This document shows positions 7,660-19,811 of a DNA stretch of 64,000 nt, piece by piece. The position numbers and the translations under genes were made by a program. How positions within the stretch are numbered: the stretch's first letter is position 1; each line of letters begins with the position of its first letter. The notes beneath the pieces are model-generated. The model searched no databases and was not told where the DNA came from. It saw only the letters and a program-made list of their open reading frames with translations. Source of the DNA: Nematostella vectensis (Eukaryota > Cnidaria > Anthozoa > Actiniaria > Edwardsiidae); the NCBI RefSeq assembly GCF_932526225.1, contig NC_064039.1, positions 8,445,001 through 8,509,000 of the forward strand. Direction: 5' to 3'.

Positions 7660-9304
7660 CCTCCAAGAAATTTGTTGTTGTGGAGTGGCTGAACAACGCA
7701 GAGGATCGTTGCGAGTTAACAGTTCTCAGGGGAAGTGAAGTTTTGCGCCAGGGTGGTTTGGTATCGGTGGTATTCATTGCATTGCAACAGATAACACACC
7801 AAGACTTTAGGAGGCAGAAGTGTTGCAAAACTTCGGTAAGTCGAAGTTAGGCTTTTTTTTATCGTTTTACTTTATAAAATAGAGACCTTACGCAAGGACG
7901 TCCTGACAGCGCATGTAGAACGCGAAAATAGGAAAATGCCGTTCTAGATTTGCCGTCGCGGACGACACGCCGTGTTGTGTGAGAAGTTCGTGAGCGCGCG
8001 CGCCATTCTTGATGCCGTCCCGTTCTTGCGTAAGGTCGCTAATATAATAATAGAACTAAGCAACGGTAGCGCAGAGAATATTTCGGGTATTCAGTCTGCG
8101 TTCCTACGGTATTTCTCCTCATGCTCACATTCGCATTGGCTTTTGTTTCTTGAGGAACGTCGATGCTATTATCTTTTGCGGCATTGTCTGGCTCGATTTT
8201 GGATTTCTTTCCTCCTCGATTTGTAAATACTCTTGCTTTTGGTGGCGGACGTTTGGAAGCACAAGCAGCTTTACAGTTCTAAACTACGGAGTACATTCTT
8301 ATAAAAGCATGAAGTATTTGAACCCAGGGCGACGGTAGACCTCGACGGCGTTTCGTTCTATTTTGTAACGCGCCGTAAGAAGTAAGAGCGTGCAGCACCT
8401 CTGTATAATGACTTCAGTGCTAAAACTCGGAGCAATTTCAGAATAATATCTCAACTTGCAGTTTTTTTATTTGGATTTCAGACTCACAGCGCAAGGCAAG
8501 CAGTTTGAAAACGAGCTTCTTGAGGGAGGCAACGACAGCGTTGACCGAGGTAACATTATAAGAATAGGAAAATCCACAGAATATTAAATGCATTCTTCGC
8601 ATCGAATGTTTGTGTTAGTTAATTTACCTTCACACAATTGATAATACTTTGCTAAAATAGTATATTAGTGTTAATGTAATGTTATATACCTAGAAGTAAC
8701 GTAAAGTAAACACTTAAGGATAATGTAGACCCGGGCGGTAATTACCCCAATCGTCCCGGCAAAACGCGCTTAATTTTTTATAGGTTTACAAAGATGTTCC
8801 TGCAGAGGATCAGCCCAGTCCAGTGGTACGTCGATAAAACGTCAAACAAACAATATAACCGGAACAGAGAACTCGTATAGACTATATACATGCCTGATTG
8901 CTTATACACCGATTTTAGCTGTTTTCAATTAATTGTTCAATTTATTCTTTACAGTCACAACAAAAGCAGAAAATTAAATATCTGTCAAAGCCCCTGGAAG
9001 GGGTGAAGAGGCTCCTGTCAGACCTCTTTACCGAAGAAGAGCTCATGCGGTGCACACTGAAGGGGAAGGGAAGGTCCAGAGGGATGCCCTGGACCAGCAA
9101 CAAGATGCAGATAATTTATGGTAATTCACAACAGTGCGAGAAATGCAGAAAGGTATCACTTACTTAACAGCAACTAACATTATTTTCGCAGGTGCAATGA
9201 GGGGAAATTACGGAATGACTGATGAGAAAATGGACCAGCTGATTAGAAATCAGCAAAAATCCTTAAAAGACAAAACCAAAAAAGTCTTCAGTAAAGCTAA
9301 GTGA
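7656..9304 (+). CDS. small BEN-domain-like protein, five exons
   Basis: Proposed exons: 7656-7835, 8490-8549, 8784-8825, 8955-9120 and 9192-9304, giving 186 aa. Every junction has GT/AG, and the phases agree (0,0,0,1). Exon 1 starts MTSKKFVVVEWLNNAEDR and ends at a strong TCG/GTAAGT donor. Exons 4-5 encode VKRLLSDLFTEEELMRCTLK, MPWTSNKMQIIYGAMRGNYG and a Lys-rich end. This resembles the C-terminal helical part of BEN domains, which bind DNA or chromatin proteins. The BEN call is from motif resemblance only. Exon 2 could instead start 8 bases upstream, at TTTCAG, but that breaks the frame. Viral copy A ends 187 bp before its start codon. Confidence 0.6.
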
Positions 9305-10095
9305 AATGTCCATTGTTGGTGTAAAATGTCCGCTTTAGTAGGTTTTTTAATCATAGAGATATTTTAGCTTGCCTTGCACTTTTTGTTGTATACCAACTTT
9401 TTGTCGAATTTGGTTTTGTCTTTTAACGATTTTTGCTGATTTCTATAACGTTATAGAAGTCACTGTTCACGTTGTATCCGAAAATTATAAAGTTGATTAT
9501 CAAATTTTGAGATAATTGTAAATTTGTTCTGTATTCTAAAAATAAAATTATTTGCTGGAAAATATTGCTAGCTATTTGTAATAAATTGCCGGATATCCAA
9601 GAAAAGCGTATAATATTCTGCAAAATGACAATATGTCAATAATAATAATAATAATAATAATAATCGTTTATTCATACTTTGTAGCATAAGCTAAATTAGC
9701 TAAATTAGCTAAATTACAATTTCCTTCAATTCCGAAAAATCTAATAACATCCGATTATGCATTCACTAAAATCAAAGAAAATCCAATATTGTCAAAGAAT
9801 ATCGTTCTTTATCGCAAAAGGAACAACGCATCTATGCATTCCCTGTCACATTAATGCATATTCCAAAAAATCGCATTATATCCAATTGGATATTCCAGAA
9901 TATCGTAGAAAATCCTGTATAAAGTAAGACTATGCCTTTTGAGATATCCTAGAATATCCTGGAATATCGGTCCAAATTTACCGTGAAAATTCACACCTTG
10001 TATCTAGAATATCCTAGGAAATCGCAGGATGTTCTAAGATGAATATCGTGAGATATTCAAGGATACAGAAAGTCTTGGAATATCCCAGTTTCATT
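9305..10095. other. intergenic, AT-rich, with (AAT)n and short AT repeats
   Basis: The 3' flank of the BEN-like gene. An (AAT)n microsatellite lies at about 9637-9664 and a short AAATTAGCT repeat at about 9690-9716. Words of the GAATATCC/GGATATTC type recur from about 9770 to 10090, a degenerate satellite-like stretch. No gene is seen. Confidence 0.6.
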
Positions 10096-11730
10096 TCGCA
10101 CGGGTTGACGGGTAAAACGGGTTAGGTACTAAGAACTTGACGGTGTAAAAGGGTTAGGAACTAAAAACCGGGTAGTTTTAAGGGTTAACGAACTAAAAAC
10201 TTGACGGGGTAAAAGGGCTTGGAACTAAAAACTGGACGGTGTAGAGGGGTTAGGAACTAAAAACCTGGTAGTTTAAGGGGTTAACGAGCTAAGAACTTGG
10301 CGGGGTAAAAGGGATTGGAACTAAAAACTGGACGGTGTAGAGGGGTTAGGAACTAAAAACCTGGTAGTTTAAGGGGTTAACGAACTAAGAACTTGGCGGG
10401 GTAAAAGGGCTTGGAACTAAAAACTGGACGGTGTAAAGGGTTTAGGAACTAAAAACCTGGTAGTTTAAGGGGTTAACGAGCTAAGAAGTTGGCGGGGTAA
10501 AAGGGATGGGAACTAAGAACTTGACGGGGAAAAAGGGTTAGGAACTAAAACTTGACGGGGTAAAAGGGCTAGGAACTAAGAACTTGACGGGGTAAAAGGG
10601 CTACGAACTAACAACTTGACGGGGTAAAGGGGTTAGGAGCTAAGAACTTGACGGGTAAAACGGGTTAGGTACTAAGAACTTGACGGTGTAAAAGGGTTAG
10701 GAACTAAAAACCGGCTAGTTTTAAGGGTTAACGAACTAAGAACTTGACGGGGTAAAAGGGCTTGGAACTAAAAACTGGACGGTGTAGAGGGTTTAGGAAC
10801 TAAAAACCTGGTAGTTTAAGGGGTTAACGAACTAAGAACTTGGCGGGGTAAAAGGGCTTGGAACTAAAAACTGGACGGTGTAAAGGTTTAGGAACTAAAA
10901 ACCTGGTAGTTTAAGGGGTTAACGAGCTAAGAAGTTGGCGGGGTAAAAGGGCTTGGAACTAAAAACTGGACGGTGTAAAGGGTTTAGGAACTAAAAACCT
11001 GGTAGTTTAAGGGGTTAACGAACTAAGAACTTGGCGGGGTAAAAGGGCTTGGAACTAAAAACTGGACGGTGTAAAGGGTTTAGGAACTAAAAACCTGGTA
11101 GTTTAAGGGGTTAACGAGCTAAGAAGTTGGCGGGGTAAAAGGGCTTGGAACTAAAAACTGGACGGTGTAAAGGGTTTAGGAACTAAAAACCGGGTAGTTT
11201 TAAGGGTTAACGAACTAAAAACTTGACGGGGTAAAAGGGCTTGGAACTAAAAACTGGACGGTGTAGAGGGGTTAGGAACTAAAAACCTGGTAGTTTAAGG
11301 GGTTAACGAGCTAAGAACTTGGCGGGGTAAAAGGGATTGGAACTAAAAACTGGACGGTGTAGAGGGGTTAGGAACTAAAAACCTGGTAGTTTAAGGGGTT
11401 AACGAACTAAGAACTTGGCGGGGTAAAAGGGCTTGGAACTAAAAACTGGACGGTGTAAAGGGTTTAGGAACTAAAAACCTGGTAGTTTAAGGGGTTAACG
11501 AGCTAAGAAGTTGGCGGGGTAAAAGGGATGGGAACTAAGAACTTGACGGGGAAAAAGGGTTAGGAACTAAAACTTGACGGGGTAAAAGGGCTAGGAACTA
11601 AGAACTTGACGGGGTAAAAGGGCTACGAACTAACAACTTGACGGGGTAAAGGGGTTAGGAGCTAAGAACTTGACGGGGTAAAGGGCTAGGAACTAAGAAC
11701 CTGACGGTGTCGGGTAAAAGAGTGGCAGGA
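10096..11730. repeat. higher-order minisatellite of about 33-bp units
   Basis: Tandem units built on GGAACTAAAAACTTGACGGG / GTAAAAGGGTTAGG variants fill 1.6 kb. Subtypes (TAGTTTAAGGGGTTAACGA; GGACGGTGTAAAGGG) alternate to make units of about 100 bp. A larger copy is visible: the string AAAAGGGATGGGAACTAAGA at 10499 recurs at 11521, a 1,022-bp period. No coding potential is seen. Confidence 0.9.
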
Positions 11731-12128
11731 AGCCAAAGAAGGAGATGCATTAAAAGTATCTCAAGGACAAACTGAAAGCATTTCACGAGCTCTTTATTTC
11801 AACTGATACAGTCAAACTCAAGTCTTTTTGCCATTTTCTTCCACTCTTGAATTTCTGAAACATTAAAGAAAACAAGTTAGCTAAGCTTGAATGTGTCTTT
11901 AGTGGTTCAGCTATATCCCTCATGCGTCTTGTGTGAATATTCATCCACCTCTCTCTTTTTCTCTCTAAAAAAAGTGGTACAGCCATTGGGGCGGGAGGGT
12001 ATGATCGAGTTTAATCAAAAGAAAGCTAGGGTATTTTTCGGGATAAACCATCCCGCGCCTTATGGCCGAAGGACGTTTGGCTGACAAGCCATTAACATCT
12101 CTTTGCTCCTTTTCTTTTACCTTTATTG
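11731..12128. other. intergenic stretch downstream of the astacin gene
   Basis: Unique AT-rich DNA between the minisatellite and the astacin stop codon (minus strand). The AATAAAGG on the minus strand directly after the stop codon could serve as a polyadenylation signal. No other gene is seen. Confidence 0.4.
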
Positions 12129-12577
12129 TTATTCCTCAATTTCTCCTGGCTTGGGGCCTTTTGGGTCTGGTTTCTTTTTTGAATCTGCAAACGAGGCAAA
12201 CAGACAATTTATATAAAAGGAGTTGTCGACAGATAAAATAAAACAGTTATCGCACTAAAAGCACAAAAATGGTGACCCTCCCCCAAATAAGGCGACCAAA
12301 ACAAAAATAAATGCCCTCCATCAGAACAAAATAAAAAAGCTAAACAAAAACGTTTGGGTTACTTTATTGAAATCATACTCTAATCTTGAGATGCTTTAAA
12401 TACGGCACGTTCTTCCAGGAGAACCAGCAAATTTTACAACCGTATGAGCGCAGAGCTAACAAATGTAGTAAGCACCCACAAATGTAACAAACCCACAATT
12501 GTAATAACAAGTTGCCCACAAATGTAGTAAAGCCGTGATGCTATACAAACAAAGAAAGGGGATTGGGCACTTTGCCA

Positions 12578-12670
<93 letters not shown>

Positions 12671-15600
12671 TGTATATTTTGTTAACCGCCGGAATTGAGG
12701 GGAGTGGGGAGACAGACACCGCCTCCTTCCTTTGCACGCCAAAGATTTGTGTGTGAATGGGGGGGGGGGTCTGACTTAGGCATGCCCATGAAGGAGAGAC
12801 GGAGCTGGCCTTAAACACCACCAAGCCAGGGGACGTGTTGTTTCGAGCCAAATCTTCAGGGGTGTAAAAAATATTGTAAAGGGGGGTCAGAATACCTGTT
12901 CATAAGGCCTTCCCCTACACTATGTATCAAAATATGAGGCCCTCCCACAAATCAACGCTCAAAAAATCGCAAACGTCACCCCAAACATAGCAAATTTCCC
13001 TCCGTTAAATAATGACCCTTTCCTTATCGTAAGATTATAAGAAATTGTCAGATAGAAAGAATGCGAGTGTACCTCCGCCGTCCTCATCCTCGTCATTGAC
13101 GGGCTGAAGTTCACTGTCGCCTTGAGCTAAGGAGAAAACGCAAAATGAGTATGTCAAAACTAGGAACAACATCCATGCGTGGATATTATCATTAACTCTT
13201 TAGTGTTTAAGCAATTGCGCAAAAGTGAAAATAAAAACAGGGTCTTTCTGGGAATAGCACTTTTACGCTAATATATAAATGCCAACTCTCCCAGTTTTCG
13301 CGGGAGACTCTCAGTTTTTAGCCTTCACCTCCCAGCAAAAAAAATCGAAACTTCCTATATCTGTAACCTCCCGGGAAAATTCATCGAGAATTTCTTATAC
13401 AGTTTTTTTACTTGAAGCACAATCTCAATCCCTGGTTTTTGAGCTCTCAAGGTTGGCAAGTATGTTAATAGACCATAGCGTTCCTGCTATTCCACATTGT
13501 ACACTGTCAAATCTTAAAACCCATGAATGAATTTTCAGGCCTTTAGGGTCAGGGCCGTAGCAGTGGGTGAGCCCCCCCCCCCCCCCCCCCAATATTTTGA
13601 AAAATTATAAGGAAATGAAAAATAGGGGCGTGTCTGTCCCCCCCCCCCCCACCCTCCCAATCGTATTTGGCCTGCTTCGGCTCTGGAGGTAAAAAACCTC
13701 GTAAAAAACCTTCGCCAACAAGCTTTTCATTTGAATTTTGCACAAAAATCTTCTTTTGTTGCACAATTTTCATAGCAACTTAGTTGTGCAGTGGGTGGTC
13801 TTACCGTTGCACTTGTACATCAGCTTCGTCTGACGAATGTCGCCGGCGCTCAAACCATCTCTCTGACCGATTTCGGCGCCTCTTTGAATTGGCTCCATAA
13901 CGACGGCATTCAATGCGTTATTTCCTTGGTACTTGGAGTAATGCATAATGCTACCGTAGTCGTAATCCTGGCCGCGAGAATCCACGAAATAACCGTTATC
14001 TTTTCTGAAGTTACTTTCGGCTCCTAAACAAGACGAGTTCTGGTTTAGACGTTTTCAAACATATACAGCTATTTTAAATAAGGGTTGGACTCAATTGTTC
14101 CTGTCACCCCGCTACGGTGAAAACATGCTTGTCTCACAAGGGTTACTCACCCTTTCGGATGTTCTTGAAGTGGATATTCACGTACTCGTCTCGGTCAGGT
14201 CGTGAGTGCTCGTGGAAAAAGCCGATGCCGTGTCCAAGTTCATGAACAACTGATCCAAATGAACAGGGGCTGCCATGGAAACCAGTTATGTGATCAGTAG
14301 ATGGAGTGAATGAATAAGAAGGATAGAAGTGGGGGCAGGGGAGGCAGTAGGGAGAACTAACGAAAAAGGGCAATATGAAGGGGATGTACTTACTTAATTG
14401 AGATTAAAAATAGAGATAAATAAACGCCAATATGGAAAGGGAGAACTTATTTGCGTCTGCTACCAATAGAGGACTTACTTGCGTGTGCTACCAATAGAGG
14501 ACTTACTTGCGTGTGCTACCAATAGAGGACTTACTTGCGTGTGCTACCAATAGAGGACTTACTTGCGTGTGCTACCAATAGAGGACTTACTTGCGTGTGC
14601 TACCAATAGTGGACCTACTCGCGTGTGCTACCAATAGAGGACTTACTTGCGTGTGCTACCAATAGAGGACTTACTTGCGTGTGCTACCAATAGAGGACTT
14701 ACTTGCGTGTGCTACCAATAGAGGACTTACTTGCGTGTGCTACCAATACAGGACTTACTTGCGTGTGCTACCAATACAGGACTTACTTGCGCGTGCTACC
14801 AATACAGGACTTACTTGCGTGTGCTACCAATAGTGGACTTACTTGCGTGTGCTACCAATAGAGGACTTACTTGCGTGTGCTACCAATAGTGGACTTACTT
14901 GCGTGTGCTACCAATAGAGGACTTACTTGCGTGTGTTACCAATAGAGAATTTACTCGCGTGTGCTACAAATAGAGGACTAACTTGCGTGTGCTACCAATA
15001 GAGGACTTACTTGCGTGTGCTACCAATAGAGGACTTACTCGCGTGTGCTACCAATACAGGACTTACTTGCGTGTGCTAACAATAGAGGACTTACTTGCGT
15101 GTGCTACCAATAGAGGACTTACTTGCGTGTGCTACCAATAGAGGACTTACTTGCGTGTGCTACCAATAGAGGACTTACTCGCGTGTGCTACCAATACAGG
15201 ACTTACTCGCGTGTGCTACCAATAGAGGACTTACTTACGTGTGCTACCAATAGAGGACTTACTCGCGTGTGCTACCAATAGAGGACTTACTTGCGTGTGC
15301 TACCAATAGAGGACTTACTCGCGTGTGCTACCAATACAGGACTTACTCGCGTGTGCTACCAATAGAGGACTTACTTGCGTGTGCTACCAATAGAGACTTT
15401 CTGTCTTGCCTCTCCGGTGTAACCAACTCGGGCTCTGCACTTCCTGTATAAACAGAATTCATAATTACGATGCATGATATCCGGCATCCTAATGGGATGG
15501 CGAAGGTATCATATAAAAAAGATAAAAAACAACTTCCAGACTTTTGTAATCTGAATAAGGGGTGCAATCTTTTCCTCCCAGTCACATTGAAACTCGATGT

Positions 15601-17367
15601 GATCGCGTTCTCTTCTTTGTGATTTGTACATACCCGTCATATTGAAACTCGATGTATGCGTGTTCTCTTCTTCGTGGACTGAACCTTAAACAGGTCCTTG
15701 ACATCCAGTGGTTCATCGCTCTTTCAGCCAATTCTCTTCCAGCTTGGTCTAGTACACAGAACACGAATTATTAGCTTGCGAAAGCAATAATTAAATAGTT
15801 ATAACAATAATGATAATAATCAGCCGGCGGAACGCTGGATTACCGGAGCGCATAAATAACGTGGTCGAGTGTAAAACATGCCTTGGCGCCTCAGGCAGCC
15901 GCTTTTTTGTGGAGTGAGAAAAACCAGAGAAACACCCTCTGAGCAAAGGCAAGAATCAACTAACTCAACTCACGTCTGGAAAAGGAATCGAACCTGGTAG
16001 GAGGAGCTCAAAAAAGTAGCATTAAAAGCGATATTCAAGTTAAGAAAAGAAATGGGAGAGCACTTCAGACAAGATATCAAACTAACTCTCCGCCTTTTTG
16101 ACACCTTAATACAACCAATCCTACTTTATGGAAGCGAAATATGGGGAGCGGACTACAAGGGAAAGTTAGAAAAAGTTCCAGTAGAAATGGTCCACACCAA
16201 GTTTTTAAAACGGCTTCTCGGCGTAAACCGATACTGAAGCTCGAACGCGTGTAGGGCTGAATTAGGACGATTCCCTCTCAGAACAAAAGCAAAGTGTAGA
16301 GCGATCAAACTTTGGCTTAAACTTTCAAACAACAATGGGAATAACGAAAAACTCTCCCGCAAAGCATTCGCTGCCATATCTAATTATGAAATCAAGAACT
16401 TTTGGTATAGAAAAATTAAACAAATACTAGACCTTGCGGGTAGGAGCGATATTTGGCTGACTGACACAAACACTCATGAAGCAACTTACAGTTTTCTTCA
16501 ACAAAGGCTTTATGACATTGAACAACAGACATGGCTTAGCTCTATTCAAAATAACAACAGAAAAGACCAAGCCCAAAAGAACAAAATGCGTACGCTCAGA
16601 AAATTTAAACTGTCCCACAATTTAGAAGATTATCTAACGGACGTAAAAAATATTGAGCTTAGGATTGCCCTCACCAAATTCAGGCTAATAAAATAAAACC
16701 TCCCCATGTAGGTATAAAGGTAATAGGTTGTACCTCTCGCCAGTATGGGGGTAGATACCCAGACAAACACATACACAAACATACAGGACAGACACACAGC
16801 TTGTACTCTCACCAATATCGTTGCTGAAGGTGAAAGGGATTTTTCCCTGAGGCCAGAGGTAGCGGTTCTTTAAGGCAGCACGTCGAACCCGTCCATTCTG
16901 GTGCGCGAGATAAGCCTCTTTTTGCTCCTTGGTCATCAGCATGTCATCTTCAACCAACTCTAAGTTATCAAAAGGCTTGCCTGAAAGACACACGTTTAAC
17001 GTCAACGTTTTTTTTATTTTATTAAAACTACCGCGGTATAGAGAATACTAAAGATAATTTGGATTCAATGACGGCATATTTGGTACTGATTTGTAGTATT
17101 TTAGCGTTTCAGATTCGCTAATTCGAACAAACCGTTTTCTGTAAGAAGGCCATTTCTGCATTTTATCGGAAGAAAGTGTCCAATCAAATAAACTTGTGTG
17201 GCGTGATGTAATAAGTTTTGATTTTATTTTCTAATTAAAAAAAACGAATCTTTTTCTAGTAATGAAATTAGCAGATCAATAAAAACAATATGAAATACAT
17301 TACAAGTACCTTCTGCCAGGCAGATCAGAGCCGAGACCAAAACTCCAGCGAATATAAATCCTTTCAT
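12129..17367 (-). CDS. secreted astacin-family (M12A) zinc metalloprotease, eight exons
   Basis: Proposed exons in transcription order: 17367-17310, 16980-16813, 15748-15634, 15443-15375, 14269-14151, 14023-13805, 13126-13073 and 12184-12129. All have GT/AG borders and matching phases, giving 285 aa. Exon 1 is a signal peptide ([19 protein letters not shown]). Exon 2 is the propeptide with EDDMLMT and a furin-like RVRR, then the catalytic start ([13 protein letters not shown]). Exon 5 has the zinc site [19 protein letters not shown]; exon 6 has the Met-turn SIMHY. The last two exons add an acidic tail (NDEDEDGG) ending [11 protein letters not shown]. It probably acts outside the cell on matrix or other secreted proteins. 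Introns hold a LINE fragment and a 28-bp minisatellite that includes a splice donor. The gene looks intact. Confidence 0.9.
12580..12668. repeat. (AT)n microsatellite in the last astacin intron
   Basis: About 88 bp of uninterrupted AT dinucleotides. Open frames through it (Ile-Tyr repeats) are artefacts. Confidence 0.95.
13548..13680. repeat. MITE fragment with AGGGCCGTAGC end and poly-C runs
   Basis: Starts CAGGGCCGTAGCAGTGGG and contains AATATTTTGAAAAATTATAAGG. The same words occur inverted in the element at 35778-35942. It lies in an astacin intron. Confidence 0.5.
14450..15391. repeat. 28-bp minisatellite seeded by an astacin splice donor
   Basis: About 33 tandem units with core GAGGACTTACTTGCGTGTGC plus TACCAATA. 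On the gene's strand each unit reads CTATTGGTAGCACACGCAA followed by GTAAGTC, which is the end of exon 4 and its donor. The right-most unit (around 15375) is the real exon-intron border. The array extends down the intron from it. Confidence 0.95.
15585..15680. repeat. duplicated 3' end of astacin exon 3
   Basis: The last about 40 bases of the exon (minus strand, ATCGAGTTTCAATATGACGG) recur about 50 bp into the intron as ATCGAGTTTCAATGTGAC, with similar upstream AAGAAGAGAAC. The second copy lacks the GTATGT donor. Confidence 0.75.
16010..16696 (+). mobile_element. 5'-truncated LINE fragment (reverse transcriptase C-terminal part)
   Basis: The plus-strand frame encodes [20 protein letters not shown] and then [13 protein letters not shown], typical of the region after the catalytic core of non-LTR reverse transcriptases. 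A stop follows at 16235-16237. The frame then continues in decayed form ([39 protein letters not shown]) to about 16694. The 5' end is missing, as usual for LINE copies. It lies in an astacin intron, antisense to the gene. Confidence 0.75.
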
Positions 17368-18498
17368 GGTAACTGGAAGGAAAAAGAAGGGCAGCTCCTG
17401 TCAATGCGACTTTCAGAGCCAACTGAAACCAGCCTGTATTTTTGCTAGAGTAGTAAAGTCACAAAGGGATTGTGTAAGAATAATAGATAAACCCTTTTTC
17501 AACCTTATAATGGGCAAATGAGATCACCCTTCTTGCAGGTGGTCGTGTCTAAGACATGGAATGGCGACTCAGGCAGCAAAACCAGTAGAAAAACCCTTTG
17601 AACAAAGACGTGAACGCAGTGAACAAATTAGCAAAACGAAACGCACGAGGAAGTCTTATTCAGCGTGCAGTATTTATGTAGCCGCAAATAAACAGGCAAT
17701 AGTCCAAGTGACTCTCTTAAACTTACATTTTATGGTTGAAATATCAATATATTGGGCTATATTTTAGCAGCCCAAAATACAGTAAATTTAGTAGACATTA
17801 TCTAAAATACAGCGAAAAATGTTAAAAATCCTGGCTACGCCGCTGGTCCCCTTAATGTTTTCGACAGGTGGATTTCAGGAAGGGGCGTTTTACCCTTAGG
17901 TTGAACCATGAAATATCAAGGACAGTACATCACTTTAAGGTATTGCGTCGTTATATAAAAAATATCGTTAAATCGATATTATTTTCCATATATTTTATAG
18001 TTTGCGGGACCTGAAATCGATCTGAAATCTATATCATATTATCAATGTTCCACTATACCAGGTATTATTGGTAGTTTATATTTCATTCCACGAGAGTGGA
18101 AGTTCCATTTTCGCGAGTATTAGTTTTCCCGACGCTGGGTTAAAAAATCAACTATAGGCTCTGAGCTATGACATTACGTTTGAGGCTAATTTGGCAAGTC
18201 GGCCATGTTGAGAACATAATATTTTTTCAAATTTTAAAATCATGTTGACAGAACTAGTCAGAATAAGCATCAATGGAAATGAAAATTGATACAAGCCACT
18301 TGACAAAAACGCGCCTTATTTTAATTCACTTTACAAGACTCTTTATCGGCCATTTCTATTTAAAAAAATATGAAACAGAACTAGAAAATACAATATATAC
18401 CATGAAAGAAAATACATAAGTTTTTCATGTCGAAAGAACAGAAACCAATAATTGAAAAGGTATGTCAAACGCCTCTGTGAAACAGAGTAGTTGCGCTT
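17368..18498. other. astacin 5' flank and intergenic DNA
   Basis: AT-rich upstream region of the minus-strand astacin gene. The segment at 18459-18497 (AAGGTATGTCAAACGCCTCT onward) recurs inverted at 35425-35465, on the other side of the gypsy remnant. No gene is seen. Confidence 0.5.
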
Positions 18499-18602
18499 GT
18501 TGTCAGCGGTCTGTTGGTCAGCGGCAGACGCATGATAGTACGAGCGAAGTCCGCCATGTTTGATTAGGAATAAGGTTGTCACCACACCGCGCGTATTGCA
18601 CA
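18499..18602 (+). repeat. left LTR
   Basis: TGTTGTCAGCGGTCTGTTGG to GTATTGCACA, matching the right LTR with several substitutions and small indels. It starts TG and ends CA, as expected for an LTR. Confidence 0.75.
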
Positions 18603-18729
18603 ATCGGCTTGGTGTCAGAAGAGGGACAAATCAATCCGAAGAGACCGAAAAAAAAGCTGGCCGGAAATGTTAGCTAAAACCTTTAAAAACTTCGGGCTCC
18701 GATTCAACGATGATTGCATACAAGCGAAC

Positions 18730-18735
18730 TATCGG
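18730..18735. repeat. target-site duplication TATCGG (left)
   Basis: TATCGG immediately precedes the G-rich viral terminus, and the same six bases follow the right terminus at 33139-33144. Six-bp duplications are characteristic of Polinton integration. The exact edge is uncertain by one or two G because of the terminal G run. Confidence 0.8.
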
Positions 18736-19750
18736 GGGGGGGACTGGGGGGTTTCATAGAAACTAGTGGGAGGCGCGGATCGCCCCTCCGGGCCTCCCAA
18801 CCCCATCTTAGGCTTGGGAGGCGCGAATCCCCCCTCCGAGCCCCCCAGCCCCGTCTCTTTTCTATGTATCAGCCCCCCCCCCAACCCCATCTCAAGAAGA
18901 TAATGTTTCACGTACACCAATAATTGGGGCAATTGTACATGTAGGCGGATAATGTTTCACGTACATCAACAATTGGCGCAATTGTGCATGTAGGCCGGGC
19001 GCGTCCCACGTACATCAATAATTGGGGCAATTGTGCATGTAGGCAGATAATGTTTCACGTACATCAATAATTGGGGCAATTGTACATGTAGGCGGATAAT
19101 GTTTCACGTACATCAATAATTGGGGCAATTGTGCATGTAGGCCGGGCGCGTCCCACGTACATCAATAATTGGGGCAATTGTGCATGTAGGCAGTTAATGT
19201 TTCACGTACATCAATAATTGGGGCAATTGTGCATGTAGGCAGATAATGTTTCACGTACATCAACAATTGGGGCAATTGTGCATGTAGGCAGATAATGTTT
19301 CACGTACATCAACAATTGGGGCAATTGTGCATGTAGGCCGGGCGCGTCCCACGTACATCAATAATTGGGGCAATTGTACATGTAGGCAGATAATGTTTCA
19401 CGTACATCAACAATTGGGGCAATTGTGCATGTAGGCCGGGCGCCCCTCCGAGCCCCCCAGCCCCGTCTCATGCAGATGAGGCCCGCGTAGATTGCTAATG
19501 AGGGCCGTGAAAACGAGGAGGGCCGCCAACCTATGGGGCGCGGAACAACGGCCGTAGATTCAAAGCCGCTGGCGTGGCGTTTAAACCTGAGTTCTACTCG
19601 AACACCTCGCTCCCGAACTCCTCGCGAATTTCTCACAGCCTCTTTTTCATCTTTTCGCGTGTCTCTAGGGAGGGCCCTTTCCTGCTTTTTTTATCACTCG
19701 GTGCGAGGCCGTGTCGAGCTCTGATAGCGGCCTTGAGCGCGTAGTATCTC
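18736..19750. repeat. left terminal inverted repeat of copy B
   Basis: It starts with a G run, ACTGGGGGGTTTCATAGAAA and GC-rich G/C blocks, then about eleven 49-bp units (18905-19440). It ends with a copy of the last viral gene's 3' end (minus strand, 19620-19750). The match with the right TIR stops at GTAGTATCTC (19741-19750). Here the A/T run inside the gene copy has seven T, keeping the natural gene ending in frame. Confidence 0.9.
18905..19440. repeat. 49-bp iteron-like tandem repeats, left TIR
   Basis: About eleven units of 49 bp. Each contains CACGTACATCAATAATTGGG, GCAATTGTGCATGTAGGC and either AGATAATGTTTC or CGGGCGCGTCCC. Partly palindromic words (TGTACATGTA, CAATTG) recur. Repeats like these in a viral terminus could bind replication or terminal proteins; that is inference. 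Confidence 0.85.
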
Positions 19751-19811
19751 GACCCCCAAGGACTTGCAATTAGACATCCGTCTGTCCTGTGGTATACCGA
19801 GCGTTCGAAGG

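Noticed and set aside
12434-12851. Open frames with Ile-Tyr repeats
   Set aside because: Produced by the (AT)n microsatellite in an astacin intron.
14450-15391. Possible CRISPR array (regular 28-bp repeats)
   Set aside because: There are no unique spacers; units are contiguous and match the astacin exon border in a eukaryotic gene.
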